Under the pieces are notes generated by a model that searched no databases, was not told the origin of the DNA, and worked only from the letters and a program-made list of their open reading frames with translations. A stretch of DNA of 64,000 bases from Sphingobium trunci. GTDB lineage: Bacteria > Pseudomonadota > Alphaproteobacteria > Sphingomonadales > Sphingomonadaceae. This document shows positions 25,218 to 38,484 of this stretch, in pieces (positions within the stretch are counted from its first letter, which is position 1; each line of letters begins with the position of its first letter). Made by a program: the position numbers and the translations under genes. The stretch is from NCBI RefSeq assembly GCF_022664535.1, contig NZ_JAKUJY010000009.1:96546-160545 (forward strand). Direction: 5' to 3'.

Positions 25218-27494
25218 ATGCCCAGCACGCCCGCCGCCGCCGCCCGCCAGATCCTCATCCGCCTGCAGGAGGTCATGGCCGCGCGCACCAGTGCGCAGGC
25301 GAAGCTGAACAAGGTGGTCGAGATCATCGGCCAGTCCCTGTCGAGCGAGGTCTGCTCCATCTATCTGGTGCGTGAGGGGGTGCTGGAACTGTTCGCCACG
25401 CGCGGGCTGAAGCAGGAAGCCGTCCATGTCACCCGCATGGCGATGGGCGAGGGGCTGGTCGGCATGATCGCCAGCAATGTCGAGACGCTCAATCTCGACG
25501 AAGCGGCGGCGCATCCCGATTACAGCTATCGTCCGGAAACCGGCGAGGAACTCTACCACAGCTTCGCGGGCGTGCCGATCGTACGGCGCGAGCGCGCGAT
25601 CGGCGTCCTGTGTGTGCAGCATGTGGAGCCGCGCCGTTATGAGGAAGTGGAGATCGAAGCGCTTCAGACCGTGGCGATGGTGATGTCCGAACTGATCGCC
25701 AATGCCGAACTGGCCGATGACGGCCCGCTCGACAGCCGGGTCGCCGATACCGGATCGTCGATCCTGCACGGTTTGCAGCTCGTCATGGGGATGGCGCGCG
25801 GGCATGCCGTGTTCCACCAGCCGCGCGTCCATATCGAGCATACCGTCGCCGAGGATACGGAGGCCGAGCGGCAGCGCGTCATTTCCGCCTTCACCAAGAT
25901 GCGCGAGCAGATCGACCGGATGACCGGAACGGCCGAGTTCGGCACCGAGGGCGAGCATCAGGAGGTGCTCGAAACATACAAGATGTTCGCCTATGACGAG
26001 GGGTGGATCAGGCGGATCAACGAGGCGATCGACAGCGGCCTGACCGCCGAGGCCGCGATCGAGCGCGTGCAGCAGCGCACCCGGATGCGGATGCGGCAGA
26101 TCGACGACCCGCTGCTCCAGGACCGGATGCACGACCTGGAGGATATGGCGAACCGGCTGCTGCGCATCGTGTCGGGACAGTTGGGGACGGCGGCGCAGCT
26201 GGGCCTGCGGCAGGACGCCATCCTCGTCGCGCGCAATCTGGGGCCGGCGGAGCTGCTGGAATATGACCGGCGGCGGTTGAAGGGCGTGATCCTGGAGGAA
26301 GGATCGCTGACGGCGCATGTCACCATCGTCGCCCGCGCCATGGGCGTGCCGGTGCTGGGCCGCGTGCGCGACATCCGCCATCAGGTGAATGAGGGCGACC
26401 TGATCCTGATGGACGTCGCCGCCAACGCGCTGCTGATCCGGCCGACGCCCGACATGGAGGAGGCGTTCGAGAACAAGCTGCACGTGACGCAGAAGCGGCG
26501 CGCCGAATTCGCCGCGATGCGCGATTTGCCCTCCGTGACGACGGACGGGCAGCGGATCGAGCTGATGGTGAATGCCGGGCTGCGCGAGGATGCGCAGGCG
26601 CTGGACATCGTCGGCGCCGACGGCATCGGCCTGTTCCGCACCGAGTTCCAGTTCCTGGTCTCCGCCACCCTGCCGCAGCGGGAAAAGCAGCAGCGGCTCT
26701 ATCGCGACGTGCTGGACGCGGCGGGGGACCGGCCGGTGATCTTCCGCACGGTCGACATCGGCGGCGACAAGGCGCTGCCCTATATGCAGCGCGACGACGA
26801 CGAGGAGCTGGAGGACAATCCGGCCATGGGCTGGCGCGCGTTGCGGCTGGCGCTGGACCGCGACGGGCTGATGAAGGCCCAGGCCCGCGCGCTGCTGGAG
26901 GCGTCGGCCGGCAAGGTGCTGCACGTCATGTTCCCGATGGTGTCGGAGCCGTGGGAATATGAGCAGGCGCGCGCATTGGTCGAACATCAGCGCGAATGGC
27001 TGGTGGCGCAGAAGAAGAAATTGCCGGTCGCGATCCGCTATGGCGCGATGCTGGAGGTTCCGGCGCTGGCGGAAGTGCTGGACCTGTTGCTGCCCCAGCT
27101 CGATTTCCTGTCGATCGGCACCAATGACCTGACGCAATTCCTGTTTGCTGCCGACCGCGCGCATCCCAAGCTGGCGGAGCGTTACGACTGGTTGAGCATC
27201 GCGATATTGCGGTTCCTCGACCGTGTCGTGCGGGCGTGCGAAACCTATGAGGTGCCGGTCGGCGTGTGCGGCGAGATGGGCGGGCGCACGCTGGAGGCGA
27301 TGGCGCTGGTGGGGTTGGGCATAAGGCGCCTGTCGATCACCCCCGCCTCGGTCGGGCCGGTGAAAGCGATGATCCGCTCCATCGATGCCACCGAGTTGCG
27401 GGCGCTGATGCGGGACTTGATGGACCGGGGCGTGATCGATATTCGCGGGGCGCTGACCCGATGGGCGGTCGAACAGGGTATCGAATTGAATTGA
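25218..27494 (+). CDS. ptsP: Phosphoenolpyruvate--protein phosphotransferase PtsP (Enzyme I Ntr)
   Basis: 758 residues. An N-terminal GAF domain (about 15-165) is followed by the Enzyme I core. The active-site histidine is His367 in EEGSLTAHVTIVARAMG; the PEP-binding barrel has ADGIGLFRTEFQFL, IFRTVDIGGDKALPYM and the C-terminal catalytic VGVCGEMGG. It moves phosphate from PEP to HPr. The GAF domain, which senses glutamine in some bacteria, marks it as the nitrogen-type EI. The HPr and EIIA partners are probably those at 2.6-3.2 kb. Stand-alone gene, divergent from the Tat aminotransferase. Confidence 0.94.
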   Translation: MPSTPAAAARQILIRLQEVMAARTSAQAKLNKVVEIIGQSLSSEVCSIYLVREGVLELFATRGLKQEAVHVTRMAMGEGLVGMIASNVETLNLDEAAAHPDYSYRPETGEELYHSFAGVPIVRRERAIGVLCVQHVEPRRYEEVEIEALQTVAMVMSELIANAELADDGPLDSRVADTGSSILHGLQLVMGMARGHAVFHQPRVHIEHTVAEDTEAERQRVISAFTKMREQIDRMTGTAEFGTEGEHQEVLETYKMFAYDEGWIRRINEAIDSGLTAEAAIERVQQRTRMRMRQIDDPLLQDRMHDLEDMANRLLRIVSGQLGTAAQLGLRQDAILVARNLGPAELLEYDRRRLKGVILEEGSLTAHVTIVARAMGVPVLGRVRDIRHQVNEGDLILMDVAANALLIRPTPDMEEAFENKLHVTQKRRAEFAAMRDLPSVTTDGQRIELMVNAGLREDAQALDIVGADGIGLFRTEFQFLVSATLPQREKQQRLYRDVLDAAGDRPVIFRTVDIGGDKALPYMQRDDDEELEDNPAMGWRALRLALDRDGLMKAQARALLEASAGKVLHVMFPMVSEPWEYEQARALVEHQREWLVAQKKKLPVAIRYGAMLEVPALAEVLDLLLPQLDFLSIGTNDLTQFLFAADRAHPKLAERYDWLSIAILRFLDRVVRACETYEVPVGVCGEMGGRTLEAMALVGLGIRRLSITPASVGPVKAMIRSIDATELRALMRDLMDRGVIDIRGALTRWAVEQGIELN

Positions 27495-27596
27495 GGGCAT
27501 AGATATGCTGCCTTTGGACTTTTCGAGGCCGGGGCGGCGTTGACAATCCCCGTCCCGGAATGAGACAAGACCGGCCTTCAAGGATCGCGGAGCAGC

Positions 27597-28562
27597 ATGG
27601 CAGAAGAAGCTGAACAGGACCCCGGCGTGGCGGCGCCGGATCGGCAAGGCACTCCCGGCGCGCGGCTGCGCGCGGCGCGGGAGGCGCAGGGGCTGTCGAT
27701 ACAGGATGTCGCGAGCCGCACCCGCATCGCCCAGCGCCAGCTGGAGGCGATCGAGCGGGACGATTATGCCGCGCTGCCGGGCATTCCCTATGCGGTCGGC
27801 TTCGCCCGCGCCTATGCCCGCGCCATCGATGTGGACGAGGTGGCGATCGCGGCCGATGTGCGCAATGCGGTGCACAACAGCGATCTGGGCGCGAACCGCT
27901 ATGAAGCCTTCGAACCGGCCGATCCGGCGCGCGTGCCCTCCCGCCTGCTGGCCTGGACGGCGGCGGCGATCGTGGTGATCCTGGTGGCGGGCTTTGCCGT
28001 GTGGCGCACGCAATTGCTGACGCCGCCGACAGGTGAGGAAATCGCCGCGCAGCAGGCCGCGCCAGCGCCGACGGCGGCGAAACCGGCCACAGGGGCAGCG
28101 CCCGTGGTTCCCGTGGTGCAGACGGTGGTGTTCACCGCCAATGACGATGTGTGGCTGCGCATCTATGACGAGGCGGGCGAGCGTCTGAAGGACGGGTTGA
28201 TGAAGAAGGGTGAGACTTTCACCCTGCCCGCCAATGCCAGGAACCCGATGATCCTGACGGGGCGGCCGCAGGCGCTGACCGTCACCGTGGGCGGCAAGGC
28301 GATCGCGCCGCTGGGCGCGCCGGATCGCACCATTTCCGATGTGCCGGTCAGTGCCGAAGCGTTGCTGGCCCGCCCTGCGCCCGCCCCGGTGGCCGCAGCG
28401 TCGCCGGCAAGGGCGCCGGCATCGACATCGGCACCCGCATCGACATCGACGCAGCGGCGCACCGGCGCGCCTGCATCGGTGTCGCCGGTGCCTGCTTCGC
28501 CCGCAGCCGCACCCGCGCCCGAACCGGCGCTTCCGGCGCCGGCGCCGGCGGCGGGCAATTGA
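27597..28562 (+). CDS. RodZ-like helix-turn-helix membrane protein (DUF4115)
   Basis: 321 residues. An N-terminal HTH_25 domain (about 20-95: GARLRAAREAQGLSIQDVA, LEAIERDDYAALPG, YAVGFARAYARAIDVD) precedes a single membrane helix (about 121-139, LAWTAAAIVVILVAGFAVW). The periplasmic DUF4115 domain (about 175-255) includes VFTANDDVWLRIYDEAGERLKDGLMKKGE. The Ala/Pro-rich tail is low complexity. RodZ links MreB to the cell-wall elongation machinery. Next to cpoB, which fits an envelope role. Confidence 0.88.
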   Translation: MAEEAEQDPGVAAPDRQGTPGARLRAAREAQGLSIQDVASRTRIAQRQLEAIERDDYAALPGIPYAVGFARAYARAIDVDEVAIAADVRNAVHNSDLGANRYEAFEPADPARVPSRLLAWTAAAIVVILVAGFAVWRTQLLTPPTGEEIAAQQAAPAPTAAKPATGAAPVVPVVQTVVFTANDDVWLRIYDEAGERLKDGLMKKGETFTLPANARNPMILTGRPQALTVTVGGKAIAPLGAPDRTISDVPVSAEALLARPAPAPVAAASPARAPASTSAPASTSTQRRTGAPASVSPVPASPAAAPAPEPALPAPAPAAGN

Positions 28563-28646
28563 CCCGATCCGGGGGATCGGTTCAGCCGTCAGCCCTATAA
28601 GTCACGCTTTACCGCGTGGAATATCGCCCTATGGTCAGGGGCAGAG

Positions 28647-29585
28647 ATGAAGTCGGGGATAGACATGCGTAACGCCTTTTTCGCGAGCCACCTTCTGCTT
28701 GGGGCGGTGGCCCTGTTCGCGCTTGCTCCGCCCGCCGGAGCGCAGAATGTCAGCGTCGACGTGCGGGTGGATCGGCTCGAAAAGGAAATGCGCGCGGTGC
28801 AGCGCAAGGTCTTTCCCGCGGGCGCGCCGCTGGAGGCGGAAATTACCCGTCCGGCCACGCCGCAGGTGATGCCTGGATCGCCCGCCTCCACCCCGGTGGC
28901 GGACCTGACTGCGCGGGTGAATGCGCTGGAATCGCAACTGGCATCGATCACCGGACAGGTGGAGGAAAACAGCTTCAAGTTGAAGCAGTTGGAGGACGCC
29001 TTCAACCGCTACAAGGCGGAGCAGGAAAGCCGCGCCCCGCAGGTCGTGGTGCCGCCTGCGGCCGGGCCGGGGACGGCGGCGGCCGATCCGGCGCCCGCGC
29101 CGCGCCCTGCCGCGCCGAAGCCCGCTGTGGCTGCCGGGGCGACCGAGGAGCGCAAGACGGCGGTGGCGGCGATCGAGCGGCCCTCGACCGGCAATGAGGC
29201 GGACGACGCCTATACTTACGGCTTCCGCCTGTGGGGCGCGAAATTCTATCCCGAGGCGCAGGCGCAGTTGAAGGCCACGGTCGACAAATATGGCTCCTCC
29301 CCGGTGGCGAGCAAGGCAGCCAATCTGCTGGGCCGCGCCTATCTGGACGACGGCAAGCCCGCGCTGGCTTCGGTTGCCTTCTATGAAAATTACCAGAAAC
29401 GGCCCAAGGGCGATCGCGCGCCCGACAGTCTGGCCTGGCTGGGCGAGGCGCTGCTCCAGCTCAAGAAGCCCGCCGACGCCTGCAAGGTCTATGCGGAACT
29501 GGAGCAGGTCTATGGCGCCACCCTGTCGTCCGGGCTGCGCGGCATGATGGACAAGGGCCGGGCGCGGGCCAAGTGCAGCGCCTGA
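28647..29585 (+). CDS. cpoB: Tol-Pal associated periplasmic protein CpoB (YbgF)
   Basis: 312 residues (306 if the ATG at 28665 is used; both have plausible ribosome-binding sites). A signal peptide ends near PPAGAQ. Residues about 40-130 include a coiled coil (VNALESQLASITGQVEENSFKLKQLEDAFNRYK), followed by an Ala/Pro linker. The C-terminal TPR domain (about 185-305) starts DDAYTYGFRLWGAKFYPEAQAQL. CpoB coordinates PBP1B with Tol during division. The tol genes are not in the window. Followed by tilS after 7 bases. Confidence 0.88.
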   Translation: MKSGIDMRNAFFASHLLLGAVALFALAPPAGAQNVSVDVRVDRLEKEMRAVQRKVFPAGAPLEAEITRPATPQVMPGSPASTPVADLTARVNALESQLASITGQVEENSFKLKQLEDAFNRYKAEQESRAPQVVVPPAAGPGTAAADPAPAPRPAAPKPAVAAGATEERKTAVAAIERPSTGNEADDAYTYGFRLWGAKFYPEAQAQLKATVDKYGSSPVASKAANLLGRAYLDDGKPALASVAFYENYQKRPKGDRAPDSLAWLGEALLQLKKPADACKVYAELEQVYGATLSSGLRGMMDKGRARAKCSA

Positions 29586-29592
29586 CGGGCGC

Positions 29593-30537
29593 ATGGCCGC
29601 GGGCGATCTCGAAGCGACAGTGAAGCAGGCCCTCGCGGCGCTGGTGGGGGATGCCGCCAGCGCCCGTTTCGGCGTGGCGGTGTCGGGCGGGCCGGACAGC
29701 ATGGCGCTCATCGATCTGGCGGCGCGGGTCTTCCCCGGCCGGGTCGAGGCGGCGACGGTCGATCATGGGCTGCGGGAGGCGTCGGCGGCGGAGGCCGCGA
29801 TGGTGGCGGACTGGTGCGGCCAGGCGGGAATCGGCCATGCGACGCTGCACCCGGACGGCGCCGTGCGCGGCAATGTGCAGAGCTGGGCGCGGACGCAGCG
29901 CTACCGCCTGCTGGAGGACTGGCGGGTCAGGCGGGGTCTGGACTGGCTGCTGACCGCGCATCATGCCGACGACCAGTTGGAAACCCTGTTGATGCGGCTC
30001 AATCGCGGAGCGGGGGTGGGCGGCCTGGCTGGGGTTCGTGCGAGGCAGGGCGTGGTGCTGCGGCCGTTGCTGGGTGTGCGCAAGGCGGATCTGCTGGATC
30101 ATGCGCGGGGGCGGGGATTGCCCTTTGTCGATGATCCTTCGAACAGCGACCCCCGCTTCGATCGGGCGGCGCTGCGGTCGGCGCTGTCGCAGGTGGACTG
30201 GATCGATGCCGGGGCGGCGGGACGCAGCGCGGCGGCGCTGGCCGAGGCCGAGGAGGCGCTGGATTGGGCGGCAGAGGCGCTGGAGGCACGCCATGTGCAA
30301 CGGGATGGCGAGGGGCTGGTGCTGGACCGGGTCGATGTCCCCCGCGAACTGCTCCGCCGTCTGCTGTTGCGGATGATCGGCCGCTTGCTGCCGGATGCGA
30401 ACGCGCCGCGAGGCGAGGCGCTGGACCGGGCGATCGCGGCGGCACGTCAGGGGCAGAAGGTCAGCCTGGGGCAAGTGGTGCTCAAGGGCGGGGCGCGCTG
30501 GGGCATGAAGATCGCTCCTCCCCGCCGCTGGCAATGA
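29593..30537 (+). CDS. tilS: tRNA(Ile)-lysidine synthase
   Basis: 314 residues, short because the C-terminal substrate domains of the enterobacterial enzyme are absent, as is common in alphaproteobacteria. The PP-loop SGGPDSMAL lies at residues about 30-38, then TVDHGLREAS, TAHHADDQLETLLMRLNRG and the later FVDDPSNSDPRFDR. It attaches lysine to C34 of the AUA-reading tRNA and is essential. Eight bases after cpoB, upstream of a small membrane protein gene and ftsH. Confidence 0.93.
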   Translation: MAAGDLEATVKQALAALVGDAASARFGVAVSGGPDSMALIDLAARVFPGRVEAATVDHGLREASAAEAAMVADWCGQAGIGHATLHPDGAVRGNVQSWARTQRYRLLEDWRVRRGLDWLLTAHHADDQLETLLMRLNRGAGVGGLAGVRARQGVVLRPLLGVRKADLLDHARGRGLPFVDDPSNSDPRFDRAALRSALSQVDWIDAGAAGRSAAALAEAEEALDWAAEALEARHVQRDGEGLVLDRVDVPRELLRRLLLRMIGRLLPDANAPRGEALDRAIAAARQGQKVSLGQVVLKGGARWGMKIAPPRRWQ

Positions 30538-30669
30538 AGGTCGTTACGGAAAGGTTCCACGGACCGTCGCGGGAATCCCGCACTCCGTCGATTCGGCCGG
30601 GCGCAATGACCTTTCCTTAACGCCTATGCTGGTTAATGAAGGCGACGAGAGCGTGGGAATTTTCGATTC

Positions 30670-30861
30670 ATGATGGAATTTGCGGCACTGACTTATGGTC
30701 TTCTGGCCAGTGTCATTCTTTCGGCGGCGCAGCGCAATCGCCGGATGGAACGCCCCCATCCGCCGATGCTGCTCTATACCGGTTATCTGCTTTGCGGCGT
30801 TTCCGCGGGCATGGCGGTGATACTGGCCTATATCGCCCTGTCGCAATTTGTCGGGGGCTGA
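30670..30861 (+). CDS. Small membrane protein upstream of ftsH
   Basis: 63 residues with two predicted membrane helices (about 3-20 and 38-60), separated by a short basic loop QRNRRMERPHPP. Unknown function. Codon use is like that of neighbours, and the gene sits in the same direction between tilS and ftsH, 75 bases before ftsH. No close family was recognised, so it could be a small FtsH- or envelope-related protein or a spurious frame. Confidence 0.55.
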   Translation: MMEFAALTYGLLASVILSAAQRNRRMERPHPPMLLYTGYLLCGVSAGMAVILAYIALSQFVGG

Positions 30862-30936
30862 TCGCACGCGGCAAGGAGAGTCCCGCTTGCGATTTCGCGG
30901 CGCTTTCCTATCTTGCCGGGTGAAAGAGAGTGGTGA

Positions 30937-32886
<1,950 letters not shown>

Positions 32887-32908
32887 TGCCCAGGTCACGG
32901 GCTGGAAG

Positions 32909-32937
32909 AAGGCGCTGCCGCGAGGGGCGCCTTTTTT
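32909..32937 (+). terminator. Terminator of ftsH
   Basis: The stem AAGGCGC (32909-32915) with GCGCCTT (32927-32933) leads directly into six T residues. Confidence 0.88.
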
Positions 32938-33054
32938 CATGTTCGCGGAAGAATGAAGGCGGTCGTGCAAATCCCGTTTGCGCGATCGAGAGGATTGCAT
33001 GCCCGCCGCTCGTCTGTGGGGTGCGGGGCTGGGGTCATCCTGCCCGCGCAATAA

Positions 33055-34629
<1,575 letters not shown>

Positions 34630-34639
34630 GCCATTTGAT

Positions 34640-34666
34640 TCCCCTCCCGCTTGCGGAAGGGGGGAG
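34640..34666. repeat. Short GC-rich hairpin, relative of the lysC-downstream repeat
   Basis: TCCCCTCCCGC and GCGGAAGGGGGGA form an imperfect stem around TT between guaB and the rsmB-like gene. The 3' part doubles as the ribosome-binding region of the latter gene. Confidence 0.5.
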
Positions 34667-34673
34667 TGTTTCG

Positions 34674-35849
34674 ATGACCCCATCCGCTCGCGTTCAGGCT
34701 GCCATCGAACTGCTCGACGCCATCATCGCGTCCGCGCGCGATGGCGGCCCGGCGGCGGATACGCTGATCGCGCGCTATTTCAAGGAACGGCGCTATGCCG
34801 GGTCGCGCGACCGGCGGGCGGTGCGCGACCATGTCTATGACGCCGTGCGCCGGGCGGCCGATCGGCCCGAAAGCGGACGCGCCGCGATGGTCGGGCTGGC
34901 GCGTGAGCTGCCGGAACTGGCCGCCTTGTTCGATGGATCGGCGCACGGTCCTCTGCCGATTTCCGACAGCGACGCCGGTGCCCCTGCTGGCGCCGTGCCG
35001 GGCTGGATCGAACCGCTGCTGGCGGCGCCGGTGGAACGCGACGCGCTGCTGGGCCGGGCGCCCGTCGATCTGCGCGTCAACCGGTTGAAGGCCGATCCGG
35101 ACAAGGTCGCCGCTCATTATCCCGATGCGGTGAGGCTATCCGCCCTGCCCGACGCGCTGCGCCTGCCCGAAGGCGCGCCGGTCGAGCAGGGCGATCCCTG
35201 GAAATGGGGGCAGGTCGAGGTGCAGGATGCGGGCAGCCAGTTGATCGCGGCCGCCTGCGAGGCCGCGCCGGGTATGACCGTGATCGACCTGTGCGCCGGG
35301 GCGGGCGGCAAGACGCTGGCGCTGGCGAGCGCCATGGCGGGCAAGGGCGTGTTGATCGCCGCCGATACCATCCGTTCGCGTCTGGCGCGGCTCGACCCCA
35401 GGGCGGAGCGGGCCGGGGCGACCTTCATCGAAACGCTGCTGCTGGATCAGGGGCATGAGGCGGGGGCGCTGGAAAGCCTGGCGGGGCGGGCCGATATCGT
35501 GCTGGTCGATGCGCCCTGTTCGGGCACTGGCACCTGGCGGCGGAATCCGGAGGCGCGCTGGCGCCTCACCCCGGCGCGTCTGGACCGGCTGGTGGCGGAA
35601 CAGGCGCGCATCCTGGATTTCGCGGCGCCCCTGCTGGCACCGGGCGGCGCATTGATCTATGCTACATGCGCGCTGACGGACCGGGAGGGGCGGGATCAGG
35701 TGCGGGCATTTCGGGAACGCCATGACGGCTGGACCGTCGAGAGGATCGAAGCGGCGATGGGCCGCCCCCATGGTGATGGCCTGCTGCTGACGCCAGGCCA
35801 TGACGGGACCGACGGCTTCTACTTTGCGCGGCTGCGACGGGCGCCGTGA
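34674..35849 (+). CDS. RsmB/NOP family RNA 5-methylcytosine methyltransferase
   Basis: 391 residues from the ATG at 34674. A helical N-terminal part (about 1-110) precedes a Rossmann methyltransferase: [19 protein letters not shown] (SAM site), [16 protein letters not shown] and [13 protein letters not shown]. The two cysteines in these last motifs are the catalytic pair of m5C enzymes. RsmB methylates C967 of 16S rRNA. The N-terminal domain is shorter than in E. coli RsmB, so the exact target is uncertain. Confidence 0.9.
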   Translation: MTPSARVQAAIELLDAIIASARDGGPAADTLIARYFKERRYAGSRDRRAVRDHVYDAVRRAADRPESGRAAMVGLARELPELAALFDGSAHGPLPISDSDAGAPAGAVPGWIEPLLAAPVERDALLGRAPVDLRVNRLKADPDKVAAHYPDAVRLSALPDALRLPEGAPVEQGDPWKWGQVEVQDAGSQLIAAACEAAPGMTVIDLCAGAGGKTLALASAMAGKGVLIAADTIRSRLARLDPRAERAGATFIETLLLDQGHEAGALESLAGRADIVLVDAPCSGTGTWRRNPEARWRLTPARLDRLVAEQARILDFAAPLLAPGGALIYATCALTDREGRDQVRAFRERHDGWTVERIEAAMGRPHGDGLLLTPGHDGTDGFYFARLRRAP

Positions 35850-35941
35850 AACAGGCCATGGACAAGCGGGCGCAAAATCGCGACACTCCCCCCTTGGACC
35901 GAGCCCCGGAATCAGCGCCTGAAACATGGCTGGAGTTGTGC

Positions 35942-36460
35942 ATGCGTTTTACCCCCGCTTCGATTGCCCTGGCCGCCGTGCTGACCGTCGTTTCCAGCGC
36001 TGGCCTGTCGCAACGGCCGGACTCGCAGATCTCGCCCTTGTCGCTGGAATGGCAGAAGGCGGGCGAGGCGGCGCGCAAGGCGGGTAATTATGCGGCGGCG
36101 ACCGATGCGCTGGAAAGCGCGCTGGCGGTCGATCCGCGCAACCGCCATGCCTATATCGAGCTGGCCGAAGTGGCGCGGGCGCAGGGCCTGCAGGGCAAGG
36201 CGATCCGCCTGTATCGCGAAGCGCTGCTGCTGGAGCCGAACGATGTGAACGCGCTGGTCGGGCAGGGCGAGGCGATGGTCGAAAAGGGCGCGATCGCCAA
36301 GGCCAAGGAAAATCTGGCCCAGGCGCAAAGCGCATGCAAGGCGAACTGCGCAGCGATCGGACAATTGGCGGCCGCCATCGAAAAGGGACCGCCCGCGACG
36401 GTGCTGAGCGCCAAGGACAAGGTGCCCGCGCCCAAATCCTCCGAAACCGAGACGCCCTGA
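35942..36460 (+). CDS. TPR-repeat periplasmic protein
   Basis: 172 residues from the ATG at 35942, which begins a signal peptide ([20 protein letters not shown]). A start 96 bases upstream would overlap the previous gene and bury the signal, so it is rejected. Two or three TPR units follow ([78 protein letters not shown]). Two Cys in [10 protein letters not shown] may form a disulphide. Probably a periplasmic scaffold; no specific partner is suggested. Confidence 0.82.
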   Translation: MRFTPASIALAAVLTVVSSAGLSQRPDSQISPLSLEWQKAGEAARKAGNYAAATDALESALAVDPRNRHAYIELAEVARAQGLQGKAIRLYREALLLEPNDVNALVGQGEAMVEKGAIAKAKENLAQAQSACKANCAAIGQLAAAIEKGPPATVLSAKDKVPAPKSSETETP

Positions 36461-36626
36461 TCCGTCTCGGGGCCTTCCTTCGGAAGCGCCGGGAAATCCC
36501 GACATGGACGGCGGCGTCCGGGGCGCGCGTGGCAGAGGCCGTGCGACGGCGCATCGGCGGGGTTCGCGACAAGGGCGAGTGACCGGAAATGCCGTCTCGC
36601 CGCTGCGCCTGCGGGCCCTTGCGCGG

Positions 36627-37469
36627 TCAGGATTGCCCCAGTTTGCGGGCGACCTCGACAAATTCCTCGATGCTGACGGTTTCGGCGCGGCGTTGCGGAT
36701 CGATGCCGACCGCTTCCAGCGCGTCGAGCGCGCCGGGCAGGCCCTTGAGGCTCTGGCGCAGCATCTTGCGGCGCTGGCCGAAGGCGGCGGCGGTCAGCCG
36801 TTCGAGATGCTTGAGCTGGACGCCTTCGGGCGCTGGCCTGGGGGTGATGTGGACGACCGCCGACATGACCTTGGGCGGCGGCGTGAAGGCGCTGCGGTGC
36901 ACCTTCATCGCGATGCGGGCGTCGCTGCGCCACTGGGCGAGCACGGCAAGGCGGCCATAATGGTCGCCGCCGGGCCTGGCGACGATGCGCTCGGCCACTT
37001 CCATCTGGAACATCAGCGTCAGCGTCGACCACCAGGGCAGCGGGGTCCAGCCGGTGGAAAGCCAGCCGATCAGCAGCGCGGTGCCGACATTATAGGGCAG
37101 GTTGGCGATGATATGTGCGCCCTCGCCCGCCTCGGCGCGGGCGTCCACCTCCATCGCGTCGCCGGAAATGACGCGGAGCTGGCCGGGGAAGGCCTCCGAC
37201 AGTTCGGCCAGCGCGGGAAGGCAGCGACGGTCCCGCTCCACCGCGACCAGCTTCGCGCCGGCACGCAGGATGGCGCGGGTGAGGCCGCCGGGCCCGGGGC
37301 CGACCTCGAAGGCGGACTGGTCCGCAAGCGGGCCGGGAATGGCGGCGATGCGGTCCAGCAGTTGCTCGTCCAGCAGGAAATTCTGGCCCAGCGCCTTGCT
37401 TGCCTGAAGCCCGTGTGCCGCAATGACTTCGCGGAGCGGGGGGAGCGAGGGCCGGGCGTCAGTTCCCAT
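36627..37469 (-). CDS. rsmA: 16S rRNA dimethyladenosine transferase RsmA (KsgA)
   Basis: 280 residues. Contains the family start [16 protein letters not shown], the SAM motif [31 protein letters not shown] (NLPY catalytic loop) and a C-terminal helical domain. It dimethylates A1518 and A1519 of 16S rRNA in the last steps of 30S assembly. It overlaps the end of pdxA upstream by 11 bases and is the last gene of the lptD-surA-pdxA-rsmA block, as in E. coli. Confidence 0.95.
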   Translation of the reverse strand: MGTDARPSLPPLREVIAAHGLQASKALGQNFLLDEQLLDRIAAIPGPLADQSAFEVGPGPGGLTRAILRAGAKLVAVERDRRCLPALAELSEAFPGQLRVISGDAMEVDARAEAGEGAHIIANLPYNVGTALLIGWLSTGWTPLPWWSTLTLMFQMEVAERIVARPGGDHYGRLAVLAQWRSDARIAMKVHRSAFTPPPKVMSAVVHITPRPAPEGVQLKHLERLTAAAFGQRRKMLRQSLKGLPGALDALEAVGIDPQRRAETVSIEEFVEVARKLGQS

Positions 37470-38484
37470 GGGCGATGCGGGCGCGGGTGGCTTCGGCGGC
37501 CATCTTGATCGCCGCCATCATGGCGCCGGGATTGGCCGAATCCTTGCCTGCAATGCCGAAGGCAGTGCCATGGTCGGGCGATGTGCGCACGATCGGCAGG
37601 CCCAGCGTGATATTGACGCCCTCGTCGAAATTCAGCGTCTTGATCGGAATCAGTGCCTGGTCATGATACATGCACAGCGCCGCATCATAGGTCTCGCGCG
37701 CGCGCGCATGGAACAGCCCGTCGGCGGCCAGCGGGCCGATGATGTCCAGACCCTCGGCCTGGAGCGATTCGACCGCGGGGCGGATGATGTCGATTTCCTC
37801 CCGGCCCAGTGCGCCGCCTTCGCCCGCATGGGGGTTGAGCCCCGCAACCACCAGCCGGGGGCGCCCGATGCCGAAATTGCGCTGAAGGCCCTTGGCCGTG
37901 GTGAGCGCGCGCGCGCGGATCAGATCGACCGTTAGCACCGACGGCACATCGGCCAGCGGGATGTGGATGGTGATCGGGACGACCTTCAGCGACGGACCGG
38001 CCAGCATCATCACCGCATTGTGCGGCGCCACGCCGCAGCGTTCGGCGATGAATTCGGTCTGTCCCGGATGGGTGAAGCCGACGCCGTAAAGCTGTTCCTT
38101 GCCCACGGGCGCGGTCACGATTCCGCCCGCCGATCCGCTGCGGGCAAGGCCGACCGCGACTTCCAGCGCCTGGAAAGCGGTGCGCGCGCCGTCGATGCTG
38201 GGCGCGCCGGGGACGATCTGCCCCGCTTCGGCGACCTGCAGGCAGGGGAGGGCCGTGTCGAACGCGGCAACGGCCTCTTCCGGCGTGCTGACCGTCTGGA
38301 CCGGGCCGAGCCAGACCGCGCGCAGCGAAGCCGCGTCGCCCACGGCGAAGAAGGGAGGCAGGCCACGCGCCTCCCGCATGACCCAGCTCTTGGCGACGAT
38401 TTCCGGGCCTATGCCTGCCGGATCGCCGAGCGAGACGGCGAAGGGGGGCAGGGCGGCCGGATCAGTTATAGTCGATAACGGCAT
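37459..38484 (-). CDS. pdxA: 4-hydroxythreonine-4-phosphate dehydrogenase
   Basis: 341 residues from the ATG at 38484, which overlaps the 3' end of surA by 23 bases. Motifs: [52 protein letters not shown] and the C-terminal [25 protein letters not shown] region with the zinc-binding histidines. It oxidises 4-phosphohydroxy-threonine on the way to pyridoxal phosphate. PLP is the cofactor of the aminotransferases and MocR regulator also encoded here, though no direct link is shown. Confidence 0.94.
   Translation of the reverse strand: MPLSTITDPAALPPFAVSLGDPAGIGPEIVAKSWVMREARGLPPFFAVGDAASLRAVWLGPVQTVSTPEEAVAAFDTALPCLQVAEAGQIVPGAPSIDGARTAFQALEVAVGLARSGSAGGIVTAPVGKEQLYGVGFTHPGQTEFIAERCGVAPHNAVMMLAGPSLKVVPITIHIPLADVPSVLTVDLIRARALTTAKGLQRNFGIGRPRLVVAGLNPHAGEGGALGREEIDIIRPAVESLQAEGLDIIGPLAADGLFHARARETYDAALCMYHDQALIPIKTLNFDEGVNITLGLPIVRTSPDHGTAFGIAGKDSANPGAMMAAIKMAAEATRARIAHGN

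Noticed and set aside
24801..28013. 1070-codon open frame on the minus strand
   Set aside because: It runs antisense to ptsP and part of the Tat aminotransferase gene. Long antisense frames are expected in GC-rich DNA with strong codon bias, and the translation is rich in His, Arg and Gln with no family features.
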